The notes: a model not told the origin generated them from the letters alone. Positions 38,297-48,245 are shown, counted from the first letter of the stretch. The stretch is 64,000 nucleotides of DNA from an uncultured Bacteroidaceae bacterium (GCA_905233765.1 CAJOCU010000010.1:1-64000), one strand, 5' to 3'. Numbers and translations are program-made.

Positions 38297-40078
38297 CTAT
38301 TCCTGACCTTTTCTAAAGAGATGAGTGAAGTGCTTGTCGTAGAGGGCTGAGAGGCCTTGGCGGTTGTCAATGGCCTCGCCCACGACGAGCATCGTGGTGA
38401 GGGTGAGGTGGTTGTCATGGACTATCTTTGCCAGGTCTTTCAGTTGCCCGCGATAGATCTTCTGGTCGGGCCAGGTGAGGTGGTAGCAAGCTGCCACGGG
38501 CGTGTCCTCGGGGTACTCCTGCAGGAGTTCACGCTGCACATCATCCACGATGGCTGCGCTGAGGAAGATGCACATGGTCGATTGGCTGCGGGCCAGCAGA
38601 TGCAGCTGTTCTTTCTCGGGCATCGGCGTGCGACCCTCACCACGTGTGAGGATGATGGTCTGCGTGCGTTCGGGGATGGTGAACTGGCTCTGCAGCTCGG
38701 CGGCAGCAGCCAGGAAACTGGAGATGCCGGGGGTGATGTGGTACCTCATGCCGTGGGCGTCGAAGAACGCCATCTGCTCCTGGATAGCGCCGAAGATGCA
38801 GGGGTCGCCGGTGTGCAACCGCACGATGAAATGACCCTTGTCGTAGTGTTCCTTCATCAACGCACATTGCTCCTCGAGGTTCATGTCCGCAGAGCTTCGC
38901 ACCACAGCGCCGCGCTTATGGCACTCCGTCAGCGCCTTGGGAACGAGGCTGCCCGCATAAAGGATGAGGTCAGCGCGCTCCAGCATCCGGCGTCCTCGTA
39001 CGCTGATGAGGTCCGGGTCGCCAGGACCAGCGCCTACGATTTCGATATGTCCGCCCTCATCCAGCAGGTACTTCCTGTCGATGGCCATCGCTGCCGTCCA
39101 GTTCTCTCCTTTGATCTTTGGTGCGACGAGCTTTCCATGATTGGAACCCAGGATGGCAGCAGCCTCACAGACGCTGGGCGTTCCCACGTGTTTCTGCACG
39201 GTGTCGCTGGGATTCGGCACCTCCACGGCAGCCAGCTGCTCGGCGGTGAAGAAGTGCACATCATAGCCATAGTCCTTCTTCAACAGGTCCACAAAAGGCT
39301 CGTCGCGTTTCACGTCGATGGTGCAGTAGCGGGCGGCGCAGGGCAACAGGCCCTGTTGGATAAAGGCATGGTCCATCTGGCGCATAATCTCCTCTTCGTT
39401 GCCCGGATGGTGTGCCAGCCCGAAGCCCACGGTGGCCACCCTCGGCACGAAATGCAGTGTTCGCATAGGCAACCACTTCTCATAGGAGTGCTCATAGGGC
39501 GAGACCAGGATCAGGCAACTATAGCGGCGCGGATTCACCTCGCTGAGGTTGCTGAGGAGGGTGACATGTTCGGGGAGGGTTTTCTCCAGGTACTCAGTAC
39601 CCTCGTCGCGGACCTCCATCAACAAGGCAACAGGTTCACGGTTCACGAAGCTGAAGATGCACTCATTCATATCCGCCAGATTGCTGGCGATGCCCCAGTT
39701 GAAACGCTCGGGGAAGGTGTCAAGCGCCCAGAGGCCGGCCACATCGCTCTGCGTGGTGATGATGGGATTCGCGCCTATGACATCGGCGAGTTCACGCGTC
39801 AGCTCGTTGGCACCTCCCATGTGTCCCGACAGCACCGAGATGATGTTCAGGCCACAGCTGTCGATGCACACCACGGCGGGGTCGGCGTGTTTGTCTTCTA
39901 TATAAGTTGCTATCGTGCGAACGCAGATGCCCATGGCGCTGATGAACACAAAGGCATCGTAGTCCTTCCAATGCTCCCCAACGCTGCTGCGCTCGATGAT
40001 GGTCGCATCATAATCGCGCTGAATCTGTTGCGCGATAAGCTTCCCCGTTTCACTAACTTGTATAACTGCTATCTTCAT
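38297..40078 (-). CDS. Fusion: CbiG (cobalt-precorrin-5A hydrolase) + CbiF (precorrin-4 C11-methyltransferase)
   Basis: N-terminal VFISAMGICVRTIA...LSGHMGGANELTRELA; C-terminal VGAGPGDPDLISVRGRRML...RLHTGDPCIFGAIQEQM. Confidence 0.92.
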   Translation of the reverse strand: MKIAVIQVSETGKLIAQQIQRDYDATIIERSSVGEHWKDYDAFVFISAMGICVRTIATYIEDKHADPAVVCIDSCGLNIISVLSGHMGGANELTRELADVIGANPIITTQSDVAGLWALDTFPERFNWGIASNLADMNECIFSFVNREPVALLMEVRDEGTEYLEKTLPEHVTLLSNLSEVNPRRYSCLILVSPYEHSYEKWLPMRTLHFVPRVATVGFGLAHHPGNEEEIMRQMDHAFIQQGLLPCAARYCTIDVKRDEPFVDLLKKDYGYDVHFFTAEQLAAVEVPNPSDTVQKHVGTPSVCEAAAILGSNHGKLVAPKIKGENWTAAMAIDRKYLLDEGGHIEIVGAGPGDPDLISVRGRRMLERADLILYAGSLVPKALTECHKRGAVVRSSADMNLEEQCALMKEHYDKGHFIVRLHTGDPCIFGAIQEQMAFFDAHGMRYHITPGISSFLAAAAELQSQFTIPERTQTIILTRGEGRTPMPEKEQLHLLARSQSTMCIFLSAAIVDDVQRELLQEYPEDTPVAACYHLTWPDQKIYRGQLKDLAKIVHDNHLTLTTMLVVGEAIDNRQGLSALYDKHFTHLFRKGQE

Positions 40079-41343
40079 CTCTTTATCGCTTTAAGAACCT
40101 CTATGGGATTATTATCATTCAGTTGAATATGAAGCGGCGGCTCTTGTTGCAGGCCGAGTTCCGCACACGCCTCGTCCCACAGCTGATGACTGTCCCTGAG
40201 CACCTTCGGTGCCTTCACGCTGTTCATCACAATCACGCCGCCCGGCGCCAGCACCTTCACCACCTTCGCCATGATCTCTTTGAGCTTACCGCCATGTCCG
40301 CCTATAAAGACAGCATCGGGAAGACTCACCCCCAACCCCTCTCTTTCAAAGAGGGGAGTTGCAAGGAAGTCGCCGATATGTACTTCAATCCCAAACGCCC
40401 CGAATTTCCGAGCATTCTCGCGAATGATGGCCTCGCACTCGAGACGAATCTCGAAAGCGTCGATATGCAGGTGTGGGAAGAGCAGACGGGCCTCGATGCT
40501 GACGCTTCCCGTGCAGGCTCCGATGTCCCAAAGGACTTTCCTGTTGGGCAGATCCAACGCCTGCAGCGTCAGCAACCGTATCGGCATCTTCGTAATCATC
40601 TTCTCGCGGCCATCAAGCAACGCAAAATCCTTGTCTTTTATTCCAAACGACGAATTATACGATTTACACGAATGAAGGATCATGCAATTCGGCATTGCAA
40701 ACTCCCTCTCGGCAGCCTCTTGGAGCGTGAGGGTTGTCACCTTCTCTTTCTCGGGATTGCCGAGATGTTCGCCTACGTGCATCGTATAATCAACGTAGCC
40801 ATATTCCAACATTCGCTGGGCGATGGCGGCGGGGGTGTGTTCTCGGTCGGTGAGTACGCCTATCTTGGAAGCACGCTCTATCAGCGCACGGTCGAACTCC
40901 GGCCACGGGCGACCCGTCAGCGAGACAATGCGCATATCGTGGTAAGGCATCACCAACCTATGCGCCAGCATCTGCAGCGAGTTGAACGTGGGGAACACCT
41001 GCATCTCTGCCTCCGGGAACTCACGCCGCAGAGTGTTCGCGAAGCCGAAGAACAGCGGGTCGCCCGAGGCAAACACGACTATCACTGCGCCAGCCTCCCC
41101 TCCCTCACGGGAGGGGTGCCCAACGGGTGGGGAGGGTCTTCTGTACATTTCAAACACCCCCTCCAGCGGCACCGTGATATCTATCCACTCCGCTCCCTCG
41201 GGCAGCAACGGTGCCACAATCTCGTGGTGTCGCTTACCACCCGAAAACACCTTTCCTTCCTTGATGACCTCCATCACCTCCGGCGGAAACCAGGGGTGCG
41301 GCGCGTCTGTAATCCCTATGACGATAAACCGTAAGTGACTCAT
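40075..41343 (-). CDS. Fusion: CbiE + CbiT (precorrin-6Y methyltransferase/decarboxylase, CobL-like)
   Basis: N-terminal IVIGITDAPHPWFPPEV...VFSGGKRHHEIV; C-terminal LWDIGACTGSVSIEARLLFP. Confidence 0.92.
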   Translation of the reverse strand: MSHLRFIVIGITDAPHPWFPPEVMEVIKEGKVFSGGKRHHEIVAPLLPEGAEWIDITVPLEGVFEMYRRPSPPVGHPSREGGEAGAVIVVFASGDPLFFGFANTLRREFPEAEMQVFPTFNSLQMLAHRLVMPYHDMRIVSLTGRPWPEFDRALIERASKIGVLTDREHTPAAIAQRMLEYGYVDYTMHVGEHLGNPEKEKVTTLTLQEAAEREFAMPNCMILHSCKSYNSSFGIKDKDFALLDGREKMITKMPIRLLTLQALDLPNRKVLWDIGACTGSVSIEARLLFPHLHIDAFEIRLECEAIIRENARKFGAFGIEVHIGDFLATPLFEREGLGVSLPDAVFIGGHGGKLKEIMAKVVKVLAPGGVIVMNSVKAPKVLRDSHQLWDEACAELGLQQEPPLHIQLNDNNPIEVLKAIKR

Positions 41344-41420
41344 GGGTTTGATGATAATGTTAACTTAATGGCGATGCGCAGGATATTGCCGTCGATGCAA
41401 AAGTATAACAAAATACGCTG

Positions 41421-41465
41421 TCGGCAAAATATTTTCGCCGAAAACACTACGAACACTACGCAATT
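41421..41465 (-). repeat. TGCGTAGTGTTCGTAGTGTTTTC dispersed repeat, copy 1 (inverted)
   Basis: Reverse complement: attgcgtagtgttcgtagtgttttcggcgaaaatatttt. Confidence 0.7.
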
Positions 41466-41573
41466 CCCCCTCACCCAACACCAAACCACCAACCGCCAAA
41501 AGCCAAAAGCCAACGCTCAAGACTCTGCTCGGCACTTGCGACGCTTCGCTCTGCGGAGAACGGTTAATAGATT

Positions 41574-41656
41574 ATTCCATCATGATGGAATGATGAATCC
41601 ATCATGATGGATTGATTGTGCCATCATGATGGATTAATGAAAAGAGCATGGTGCTT
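41574..41656. repeat. Palindrome array, centres exactly 22 bp apart
   Basis: attccatcatgatggaat (centre 41582.5), aatccatcatgatggatt (41604.5), ccatcatgatgg (41626.5), degenerate aagagcatggtgctt (41648.5). Confidence 0.9.
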
Positions 41657-41703
41657 AGCGCAACGCGCCACAAAGTCCTCCCTCGCACACGCTATCTGCC
41701 GCC

Positions 41704-41740
41704 TGCGTAGTGTTCGTAGTGTTTTCCGCAATTGTTTTTT
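41704..41740 (+). repeat. TGCGTAGTGTTCGTAGTGTTTTC dispersed repeat, copy 2
   Basis: tgcgtagtgttcgtagtgttttccgcaattgtttttt. Confidence 0.7.
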
Positions 41741-41814
41741 CTGAAACACTGCCGCCAATGCACGTGATGGATGATGCATTGGCGGCTGATAGTTCTTGTT
41801 GGGGGATGTGTAGG

Positions 41815-41971
41815 GCTATGGGAGCATTGCCAAGTCGAAGCATTCACGACCAAATGTTTCCATAGCCCATGTCTTACCAATCTGCCGTGCGCCTTTCAGC
41901 AGTATTGGCTTTCTGTCTGGAGCTTCTTTCCACTCCTTGAAGCTGTTGATGATGTCTCTTTCTATTCTCAT
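41815..41971 (-). pseudogene. N-terminal remnant of an AAA_14/DUF4143-type ATPase
   Basis: Reverse complement encodes MRIERDIINSFKEWKEAPDRKPILLKGARQIGKTWAMETFGRECFDLAMLP*, with a Walker A-like GARQIGKT. Confidence 0.75.
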
Positions 41972-42202
41972 AGCACTCAAAATAGTTCACTTCTGTGTAT
42001 TATCACCACACTTTTCCGAACTTTCGAGCGCAAACGTACACCTTTTTCCTGACATAGCCAAAGGATTTCATGCTATTTCTCATGGTACGATATCATTTTA
42101 TTATGTTTATGCCATAGAGAACCCTTTTTCGGTTGTAGTTTATCGGATGCTTACGCTGTAATCAGTTCATAGCACAAGCGGAGGCTGGCGATGAAAGAGC
42201 CA

Positions 42203-42243
42203 CTTGCGTAGGGTTCGTATAGTTTTCCGCAAAAATTTTTTTC
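42203..42243 (+). repeat. TGCGTAGTGTTCGTAGTGTTTTC dispersed repeat, copy 3 (degenerate)
   Basis: ttgcgtagggttcgtatagttttccgcaaaaatttttt. Confidence 0.6.
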
Positions 42244-42371
42244 TAGCCCTAAACGAAAGACACTACTACTCCCTCGCCTGACCCTCTATAGAGGGTACGC
42301 GCAGACACTGTAGAGGGTGCGCCTAGGAACTTTATATACCATAGCGGACTATAGTCCCCATGCTTCCCGTA

Positions 42372-43190
42372 TTATACCCCACGTAGTTCCCTCAGCTCCA
42401 TGATGTCGAGCATATTGTATTGCACGCCATCAATCTCCTGATGCCAGCTCTGGTGAAAGTGCCCATAGAACCAGTGGCGAAGAGGATGGCTTTTGGCTTT
42501 CAGGTAATGGTGAAGGTCATCCATCGTCTGCCGTTCCTTCTTTACCTGTTCCAAAAGGTCTTCATCCTTCATCACCCAATTTTCGAGTCCTTGTTTGGTC
42601 GTCAATTCACAGAAAGATGGTGCTGTATGTGTAACGACCGTATCGATGAGATAATCCCCACTGATAGCATTTAACTTTTCCATGTCAAATAGCGGAGGCT
42701 CGCCTTTCCAATACACATTCGGCGCCAACGGCTCGTCTGCTTTGGGCAAATGGTAGCGTTCGCTATTCAGTCTATAGGACCTGTCAACAGACACCGCACC
42801 ACCCACACAAAGGATGGTATGACCACAGGCTTGCACGATGCTGTAGTCTGGAAGCGTCATGAAGCGCTGATGCGTGATTGGACACTCGTTGAAATAAACA
42901 GGGTTATCATGATTGCCGCGTAACATCAGTAGCCAGTTATTAGCTTTTGACAGCCGCCCACGATTACGGTTATGTATATTCTCGTAATAACCCTGCTTCT
43001 CAAATCCAAAGCCACTATCTCCGGCCACGATGATAACGGTGTCCGTCATGCCATACTGGACACAGCATTTGAAAACGAGCTCATTGAACTCGCCATGAAT
43101 GTCACCACACATGACAATCCCCTTTGCTTCAGGAAACTCTAACGCTTTCATTTCATTGCGCAGAATAATGACAGGATTACTATTGTACAT
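42372..43190 (-). CDS. Calcineurin-like metallophosphoesterase
   Basis: 272 aa; GDIHGEF, GDSGFGFEKQG, RGNHDNPVYF, GHFHQSWHQ. Confidence 0.85.
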   Translation of the reverse strand: MYNSNPVIILRNEMKALEFPEAKGIVMCGDIHGEFNELVFKCCVQYGMTDTVIIVAGDSGFGFEKQGYYENIHNRNRGRLSKANNWLLMLRGNHDNPVYFNECPITHQRFMTLPDYSIVQACGHTILCVGGAVSVDRSYRLNSERYHLPKADEPLAPNVYWKGEPPLFDMEKLNAISGDYLIDTVVTHTAPSFCELTTKQGLENWVMKDEDLLEQVKKERQTMDDLHHYLKAKSHPLRHWFYGHFHQSWHQEIDGVQYNMLDIMELRELRGV

Positions 43191-43860
43191 TACAACCTCG
43201 TTCTTGAAGGAAGTTCTTACATGAAACGCAAAAGCTTGTTAGTTGTGGGAAATGATCCTTTCCTTTAGCATCTCTCATGATGCAAGTCTTTGATTTATCA
43301 CAATGAGGCAGACCTGCTGCGTGGCCAAGTTCGTGGAGAGCCAATTTGCAAAAGCTTTCCCTGTTCATCTTTTGAATACCACCTAAGCGGAATGATGAAA
43401 TGACAGAGACACCCCGACCAAGATAACTCAGCCCCATCACTCCCCAATCCTCGTGCTCCTTGTATTTGAGACTGATATCTTTTGATGTCAATCCAAGAAT
43501 GTATTCTATCTTATCACTTTCCTGTACTTTACAAGTAAAGAGAGTTTCTTGATAGTCCAACAACTTCGGTGCACGATAACGTTGACGCGGTTCATACCAA
43601 GCTTCAGCAGGAAAATCCAGATGCCCCTTTATCTCCACCTGATTAAACACACATAGGAGCTTCTTCTGCAAATCAGTTGCGACCGAATTGGGGAAATCTC
43701 CATAAGTGTATATCTGTAATGTCAGGGTCTTCGCTTTTCTTTGTTCAATCCGTATGGATGATGAACAGTTTGCATTACTATTCTGCCCTTGGGGTTTAGA
43801 GGTACAAGAGCATATCATAAGAGCAATTGAAAGGAATGGAAGCAGTACAGAAGCTTTCAT
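43180..43860 (-). CDS. Archaemetzincin-like zinc metalloprotease lipoprotein
   Basis: HELGHAAGLPHCDKSKTCIM...CVSC matches the archaemetzincin-type zinc/Cys signature; lipobox ICSC. Confidence 0.75.
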   Translation of the reverse strand: MKASVLLPFLSIALMICSCTSKPQGQNSNANCSSSIRIEQRKAKTLTLQIYTYGDFPNSVATDLQKKLLCVFNQVEIKGHLDFPAEAWYEPRQRYRAPKLLDYQETLFTCKVQESDKIEYILGLTSKDISLKYKEHEDWGVMGLSYLGRGVSVISSFRLGGIQKMNRESFCKLALHELGHAAGLPHCDKSKTCIMRDAKGKDHFPQLTSFCVSCKNFLQERGCNVQ

Positions 43861-44041
43861 ATTATTGAATGTTAATCGGTGCTCATCACTCACTATGGGT
43901 TACGCAAGAATATTCGTTCATCACGACCATCATCTTGCATCATAGTTTATGTTTCGCGCTGCAAATATAGCACGCATTTATCGAAACGAGAAACATTTCC
44001 TGTCGTTTTTCGCTTTTCGCCTCAAATCTATTAACACAGCA

Positions 44042-44077
44042 ATTGCCACAAGGCTCTGATGAGGGTCTTGTGGCAAT
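44042..44077 (-). terminator. Hairpin downstream of the large surface protein gene
   Basis: attgccacaag...cttgtggcaat, 11-bp perfect stem, weak T-tract. Confidence 0.5.
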
Positions 44078-44159
44078 CGTCCTATAGCATAAAGAATCAG
44101 AGTCCCCGCAGTAGTCACAACCACTATAACGGAGATCTTATCGAATACCTACAGCGAAC

Positions 44160-47100
44160 TTATCGGGTCATTTTAAACTTATATACATTTCCATGTTCAC
44201 TCGTTGAGGCCCATGCTCTATACACTGTGCCTTCAATGGACGAGGGATTTGAAAGACTGCTGACGTAACCAGTAAATGACGCCGAATACCATACAGGATG
44301 GTACGAGGAGCCGCCAGTCCACGAGAATACAATCCCGACCTTTCCTTCTGACGAGATTGACCAACTACCCGTTTCCGTTTCTGGAATAAACGAAGAGCCA
44401 CTTGTTGTCTTAGAGGTCGCTCTCTTATCGGAAGTAAGAGTTAAAGTTGCGGTCTCCAAAACAGAGCCGTCATCGTTATATGTCGTACAACTCCAAGTTC
44501 CAGACAAATCGGGAATCCCCGTTAAAGTCGTAAAGGTTTTGTCTGCACCATAGTAAGTTTTACCATTAACTTCGACATATGCACAATATGTGTATTCAGT
44601 ATTTGACTTTAAGCCGCTCAAGGATATTGCTATCGAACCATTGGTGATATTAACGCTCTTACTTATTGAACCGCCATTCCAAGTGTATTCAACGCCACAA
44701 ACTCCACCTTCTGGAACATTCGCGAATGCACATTCCACAATAGCTGAATTATGAGTTATGTTTGAGCTTTCTCCAGTGGTCGAAGTAGGTGCTAAAGTGG
44801 TAAATGTCTTTTTTCCGTTAAAGTCAGCATATGTCTTTCCATTATATTCTATATATGCCCAATATGAGTATTTTGTATCTGGTTGTAAATTTGTGACATT
44901 ATAAGTATCCTTATCCGTTGCAGATACAGGAACGGTTTCTATTTCATCCACTCCATCTGCTTGAATTGCAATATAACACGTGCCATCATCAGGAACATTG
45001 CTAAAGCCATACTCAAATTGAGCGGATGATGCTGTTATAGTTCCACTGATGACATCTTTGACGTATGCACTTGGAGTTAAGGTTGTGAATGACTTCTTCC
45101 CATTCAAGTCCATGTATGTTTCCCCAGCATATTCCACGTATGCCCAATAATTGTATGTCGTTGCTGGATATAAATCTGAAACTTTGATTGTGTCTTTCTC
45201 GGTATATGAAACCTGCTCAATCTTAGGCTCATCTTCATCTACCGCCTGATAAGCTATATAGCATTTACCTGTCCTAGGAACATCATCAAACCCATATTCA
45301 AACTGAGCAGATATTGTGGTTATACTATCAGCGATGACATCACCGACATATGCTTTCAGATGAAAAGTATATTCAAGAGGATACTCCTTTGGCTCTTCAT
45401 AAGCATATTTATCCTCACCGTATTTGGCGTATCCATATAAAGTGGCTGTAGACTTTGGAATAGTCCGATAGTAGTCATATCTGGAATCTGCATTCGTACC
45501 CAAATGTTTGACGGAAATATGGATTTTTTCACCCTCAGGATCTTTATAGACGTATCCCCAGTCTTCTACACCTTCACTGTCTTCTAATTCGACCGTCGTT
45601 GTGGCTGCAAAATCATAGTAATGGGTCTTGTCCTTGTATTCAAACCCATCTCTAATGAATGTGGCATTGTTTACTTCAAACTTTTTCACCTTTGCAGGGG
45701 TCGGAAATTTGGTTATGAATGTAGTGGATGGCGACGCTTTTATTTCTGCGCCCATGAATTTAATCATTGGGCAAACATCATACGTAGTTCCTAATGCCAA
45801 ACCATCAAATGATTCCATGTATTTTTCTAAAGGCCATGATTCAGGTAACATATAGCTATCATCACAGAATTTTGCAGTGAGCAATTCACCATCTTGATTG
45901 CAGACGCCAAGACCAACTGTAATTGGCCATAATAACCTTTCTTTTGGTACAACAGAAGTTATGATTTGGGTCGACTCTAATTTATCCACTGACGGTGCAG
46001 TAAAAGAAGGAACAATCTTACGTGATGTTAGATTACTTTTCATTGAAGCCAACTTATATCCTATTACCTTCTCTTTTTTCATGCCAAATTTCATGTCTAA
46101 TGATAATCCTATTGAGGCTAAGAAGTTAATATCAACGTTGACCTTTTTCAGTTCTTCATATACGCTTGTAGATGGCAGGTCTAATATATCTGTAGAGAAA
46201 TTGGCTACACTTTCAAAACCAGCATCAAAATCTTCTGCAATACCGATTATCTCACCTATTGTGCATAAAGAAACTCCAAATCGTATTCCCCCATAAAGGG
46301 AACCGTTTATGTTGCCTGTTAAAGTAGGCATAGAAAGACCTTCATTTGTTAATTTATTATGTCCATCTGCACTCCATTTTTCATTCTCGTATTTGAAACC
46401 ACATTCAAAGCCAAAAGATCCTCTACTACTGAAAGACATAGAACCCTCCGCGCTAGCTTTAAGTGCTAAGTCAGGATCTATCATTACTAAGAAAGGCGTG
46501 TATGGAATCGGTATCCTAAAGATGCCAATTGGGATATTGGATTCATGATGCACCTTGCCTTTGAGTCCCGCTTCCACGCTTACATCCATATGGGGATGAA
46601 AGGACACATCTATGAAAGATGGTTTCCCTTTAGATAATTTGCAAAGGAGAGATATATCCATAGAAACATGGCCACTCAGCGTGGCGTTGACCCATGTCTT
46701 TGTTGTGTCAGGACGATATGTCCCACTTATATCAAAAGAGGGTGAAATGATTGAATTTATCTTTTTGGGAACAAATCGTCTGCGTGAATTACCTTTATCG
46801 TCAGACTCATCTATTGCCTGATACTCGCCAAAGCAAACAAAGTCTTCATATATATCTTCAAAAGAAACGGAGTCGCATACAATTTTTGAACTTTCAACAT
46901 CTCCCACCCTTCCTGCAAAACCAAATGGGAATCTTTCGTCCTCAAAATTTTCATAAACGAGTACGTCGCCATTTTTCGGTATTAGATTTGAAGGGGTTGT
47001 TGGAGACAGGTTTATTGTCATACCATCTACATCTGTAATGTATGGCAATAGCTCGTCTATTTTTCGAACCTCACTTGAATATTTGTTTTGAGGCTTACAC

Positions 47101-47357
47101 AAGCTAAAGCTATCTATGGCCTCCAAAGGGATCCAATATACACTATCTTTAGTCCAAACGACCTGGCTCTTGTATTCATCATAGACGTTGCCTAACTCAT
47201 CCGACTTACTCGTTGTAATGCTGTCTATTTCAGAATAGAAGAAAGCATTAAACTTTCCATCATTACGATATATATACAAAGCGTCACTTGATGGGATTTG
47301 CGCAAAAGAAAATATAGTCAAAAGGCTGGCCAAGGATAATACAATTGAGCGTTTCAT
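44160..47357 (-). CDS. Large secreted protein with tandem FN3-like repeats
   Basis: 1065 aa; three related ~95-aa units (ISGTITASSAQFEYGFSNVPDDGTCYIAIQA...YWAYIEYNGKTYADFNGKKTFTTL); signal peptide. Confidence 0.7.
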   Translation of the reverse strand: MKRSIVLSLASLLTIFSFAQIPSSDALYIYRNDGKFNAFFYSEIDSITTSKSDELGNVYDEYKSQVVWTKDSVYWIPLEAIDSFSLCKPQNKYSSEVRKIDELLPYITDVDGMTINLSPTTPSNLIPKNGDVLVYENFEDERFPFGFAGRVGDVESSKIVCDSVSFEDIYEDFVCFGEYQAIDESDDKGNSRRRFVPKKINSIISPSFDISGTYRPDTTKTWVNATLSGHVSMDISLLCKLSKGKPSFIDVSFHPHMDVSVEAGLKGKVHHESNIPIGIFRIPIPYTPFLVMIDPDLALKASAEGSMSFSSRGSFGFECGFKYENEKWSADGHNKLTNEGLSMPTLTGNINGSLYGGIRFGVSLCTIGEIIGIAEDFDAGFESVANFSTDILDLPSTSVYEELKKVNVDINFLASIGLSLDMKFGMKKEKVIGYKLASMKSNLTSRKIVPSFTAPSVDKLESTQIITSVVPKERLLWPITVGLGVCNQDGELLTAKFCDDSYMLPESWPLEKYMESFDGLALGTTYDVCPMIKFMGAEIKASPSTTFITKFPTPAKVKKFEVNNATFIRDGFEYKDKTHYYDFAATTTVELEDSEGVEDWGYVYKDPEGEKIHISVKHLGTNADSRYDYYRTIPKSTATLYGYAKYGEDKYAYEEPKEYPLEYTFHLKAYVGDVIADSITTISAQFEYGFDDVPRTGKCYIAYQAVDEDEPKIEQVSYTEKDTIKVSDLYPATTYNYWAYVEYAGETYMDLNGKKSFTTLTPSAYVKDVISGTITASSAQFEYGFSNVPDDGTCYIAIQADGVDEIETVPVSATDKDTYNVTNLQPDTKYSYWAYIEYNGKTYADFNGKKTFTTLAPTSTTGESSNITHNSAIVECAFANVPEGGVCGVEYTWNGGSISKSVNITNGSIAISLSGLKSNTEYTYCAYVEVNGKTYYGADKTFTTLTGIPDLSGTWSCTTYNDDGSVLETATLTLTSDKRATSKTTSGSSFIPETETGSWSISSEGKVGIVFSWTGGSSYHPVWYSASFTGYVSSLSNPSSIEGTVYRAWASTSEHGNVYKFKMTR

Positions 47358-47824
47358 CTCTTCACAATTTTATAAGTTAGACCATTGATCGTAACCACAT
47401 AAGCGCCAGCTTTCAAGTTCGTGAGAGGGAAGGAATATTCTCCAGTCTTTTGAACAGATTTCTTGAAAATAAGTGTGCCATTGATAGAATGAAGAGTAAC
47501 AGTACTGTTAGATTTAAGTGCAGGAAAGAGCAAAGACTCGCCATCCAGCTTGAAGGAGGCTTTGTCGGTTCGCAAATCGGTAATGGCTGTTGCTGTATTG
47601 TCCTCGTAGGTGAAACGAGCCATGTTTTCCAAAGCATAATTCACTTCCACTCCGTTGGAGGTAATGACCAAATCGGTTTCTGTGAATGTAATCTTTGGTT
47701 TCTCGGTCAATGCGTAAGCCACTTTCGTTCCGTCCTTTGCCCATACTACAAGTTGTGTTCTTGGATTGTCTGCCATTGCCATTGAGCAGTAAAGCATAAA
47801 AATAGTCACTACTATTCCTTTCAT
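47354..47824 (-). CDS. Secreted protein with T9SS-like C-terminal domain
   Basis: 156 aa; signal peptide; STVTLHSINGTLIFKKSVQKTGEYSFPLTNLKAGAYVVTINGLTYKIVKR; start overlaps... directly precedes and overlaps the 1065-aa ORF. Confidence 0.65.
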   Translation of the reverse strand: MKGIVVTIFMLYCSMAMADNPRTQLVVWAKDGTKVAYALTEKPKITFTETDLVITSNGVEVNYALENMARFTYEDNTATAITDLRTDKASFKLDGESLLFPALKSNSTVTLHSINGTLIFKKSVQKTGEYSFPLTNLKAGAYVVTINGLTYKIVKR

Positions 47825-47966
47825 ATTGATGCGTTGTTAAGATTTCTTTAAAGAGTTATTACTAACGCCACCATTTTCAATGGCTAAGTGTATACGGAAG
47901 CGTGTATGAGAATTATTTCATGAAACTCCTCCCATATCGTCTTCCATGTCGCATGTCGAATATTAA

Positions 47967-48245
47967 TTATTTGACGACTAATGAAATATCACATGTCTCG
48001 AAGTTGATTTCCCAATTGCCGCCTTCCACGGACTCCCATTGGTACTTCTTGGCCATCGCATCCCACCACGCTTGAAACTTCGTGCTGGTCTCGCCCATGT
48101 CCTTGACGAGTTTCTCATAGAGTTCCGTATTGTCGGCATTGATAATCTTGGCCAGTTCCATCAGGCCGTTCTTACGCTCGAAGAGCGTCTGGATTTCAGT
48201 GCGCTCTTCGGGCGTCACCTTACCTACAGTCTTTCTTATTTCCAT
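47967..48245 (-). CDS. CXXX repeat peptide modification system accessory protein
   Basis: 92 aa; MEIRKTVGKVTPEERTEIQTLFERKNGLMELAKIIN; last gene of the CXXX/radical SAM cluster. Confidence 0.7.
   Translation of the reverse strand: MEIRKTVGKVTPEERTEIQTLFERKNGLMELAKIINADNTELYEKLVKDMGETSTKFQAWWDAMAKKYQWESVEGGNWEINFETCDISLVVK

Noticed and set aside
38357-41334. 589-aa and 403-aa plus-strand ORFs opposite CbiG-F and CbiE-T
   Set aside because: Antisense shadow ORFs with no recognisable domains.
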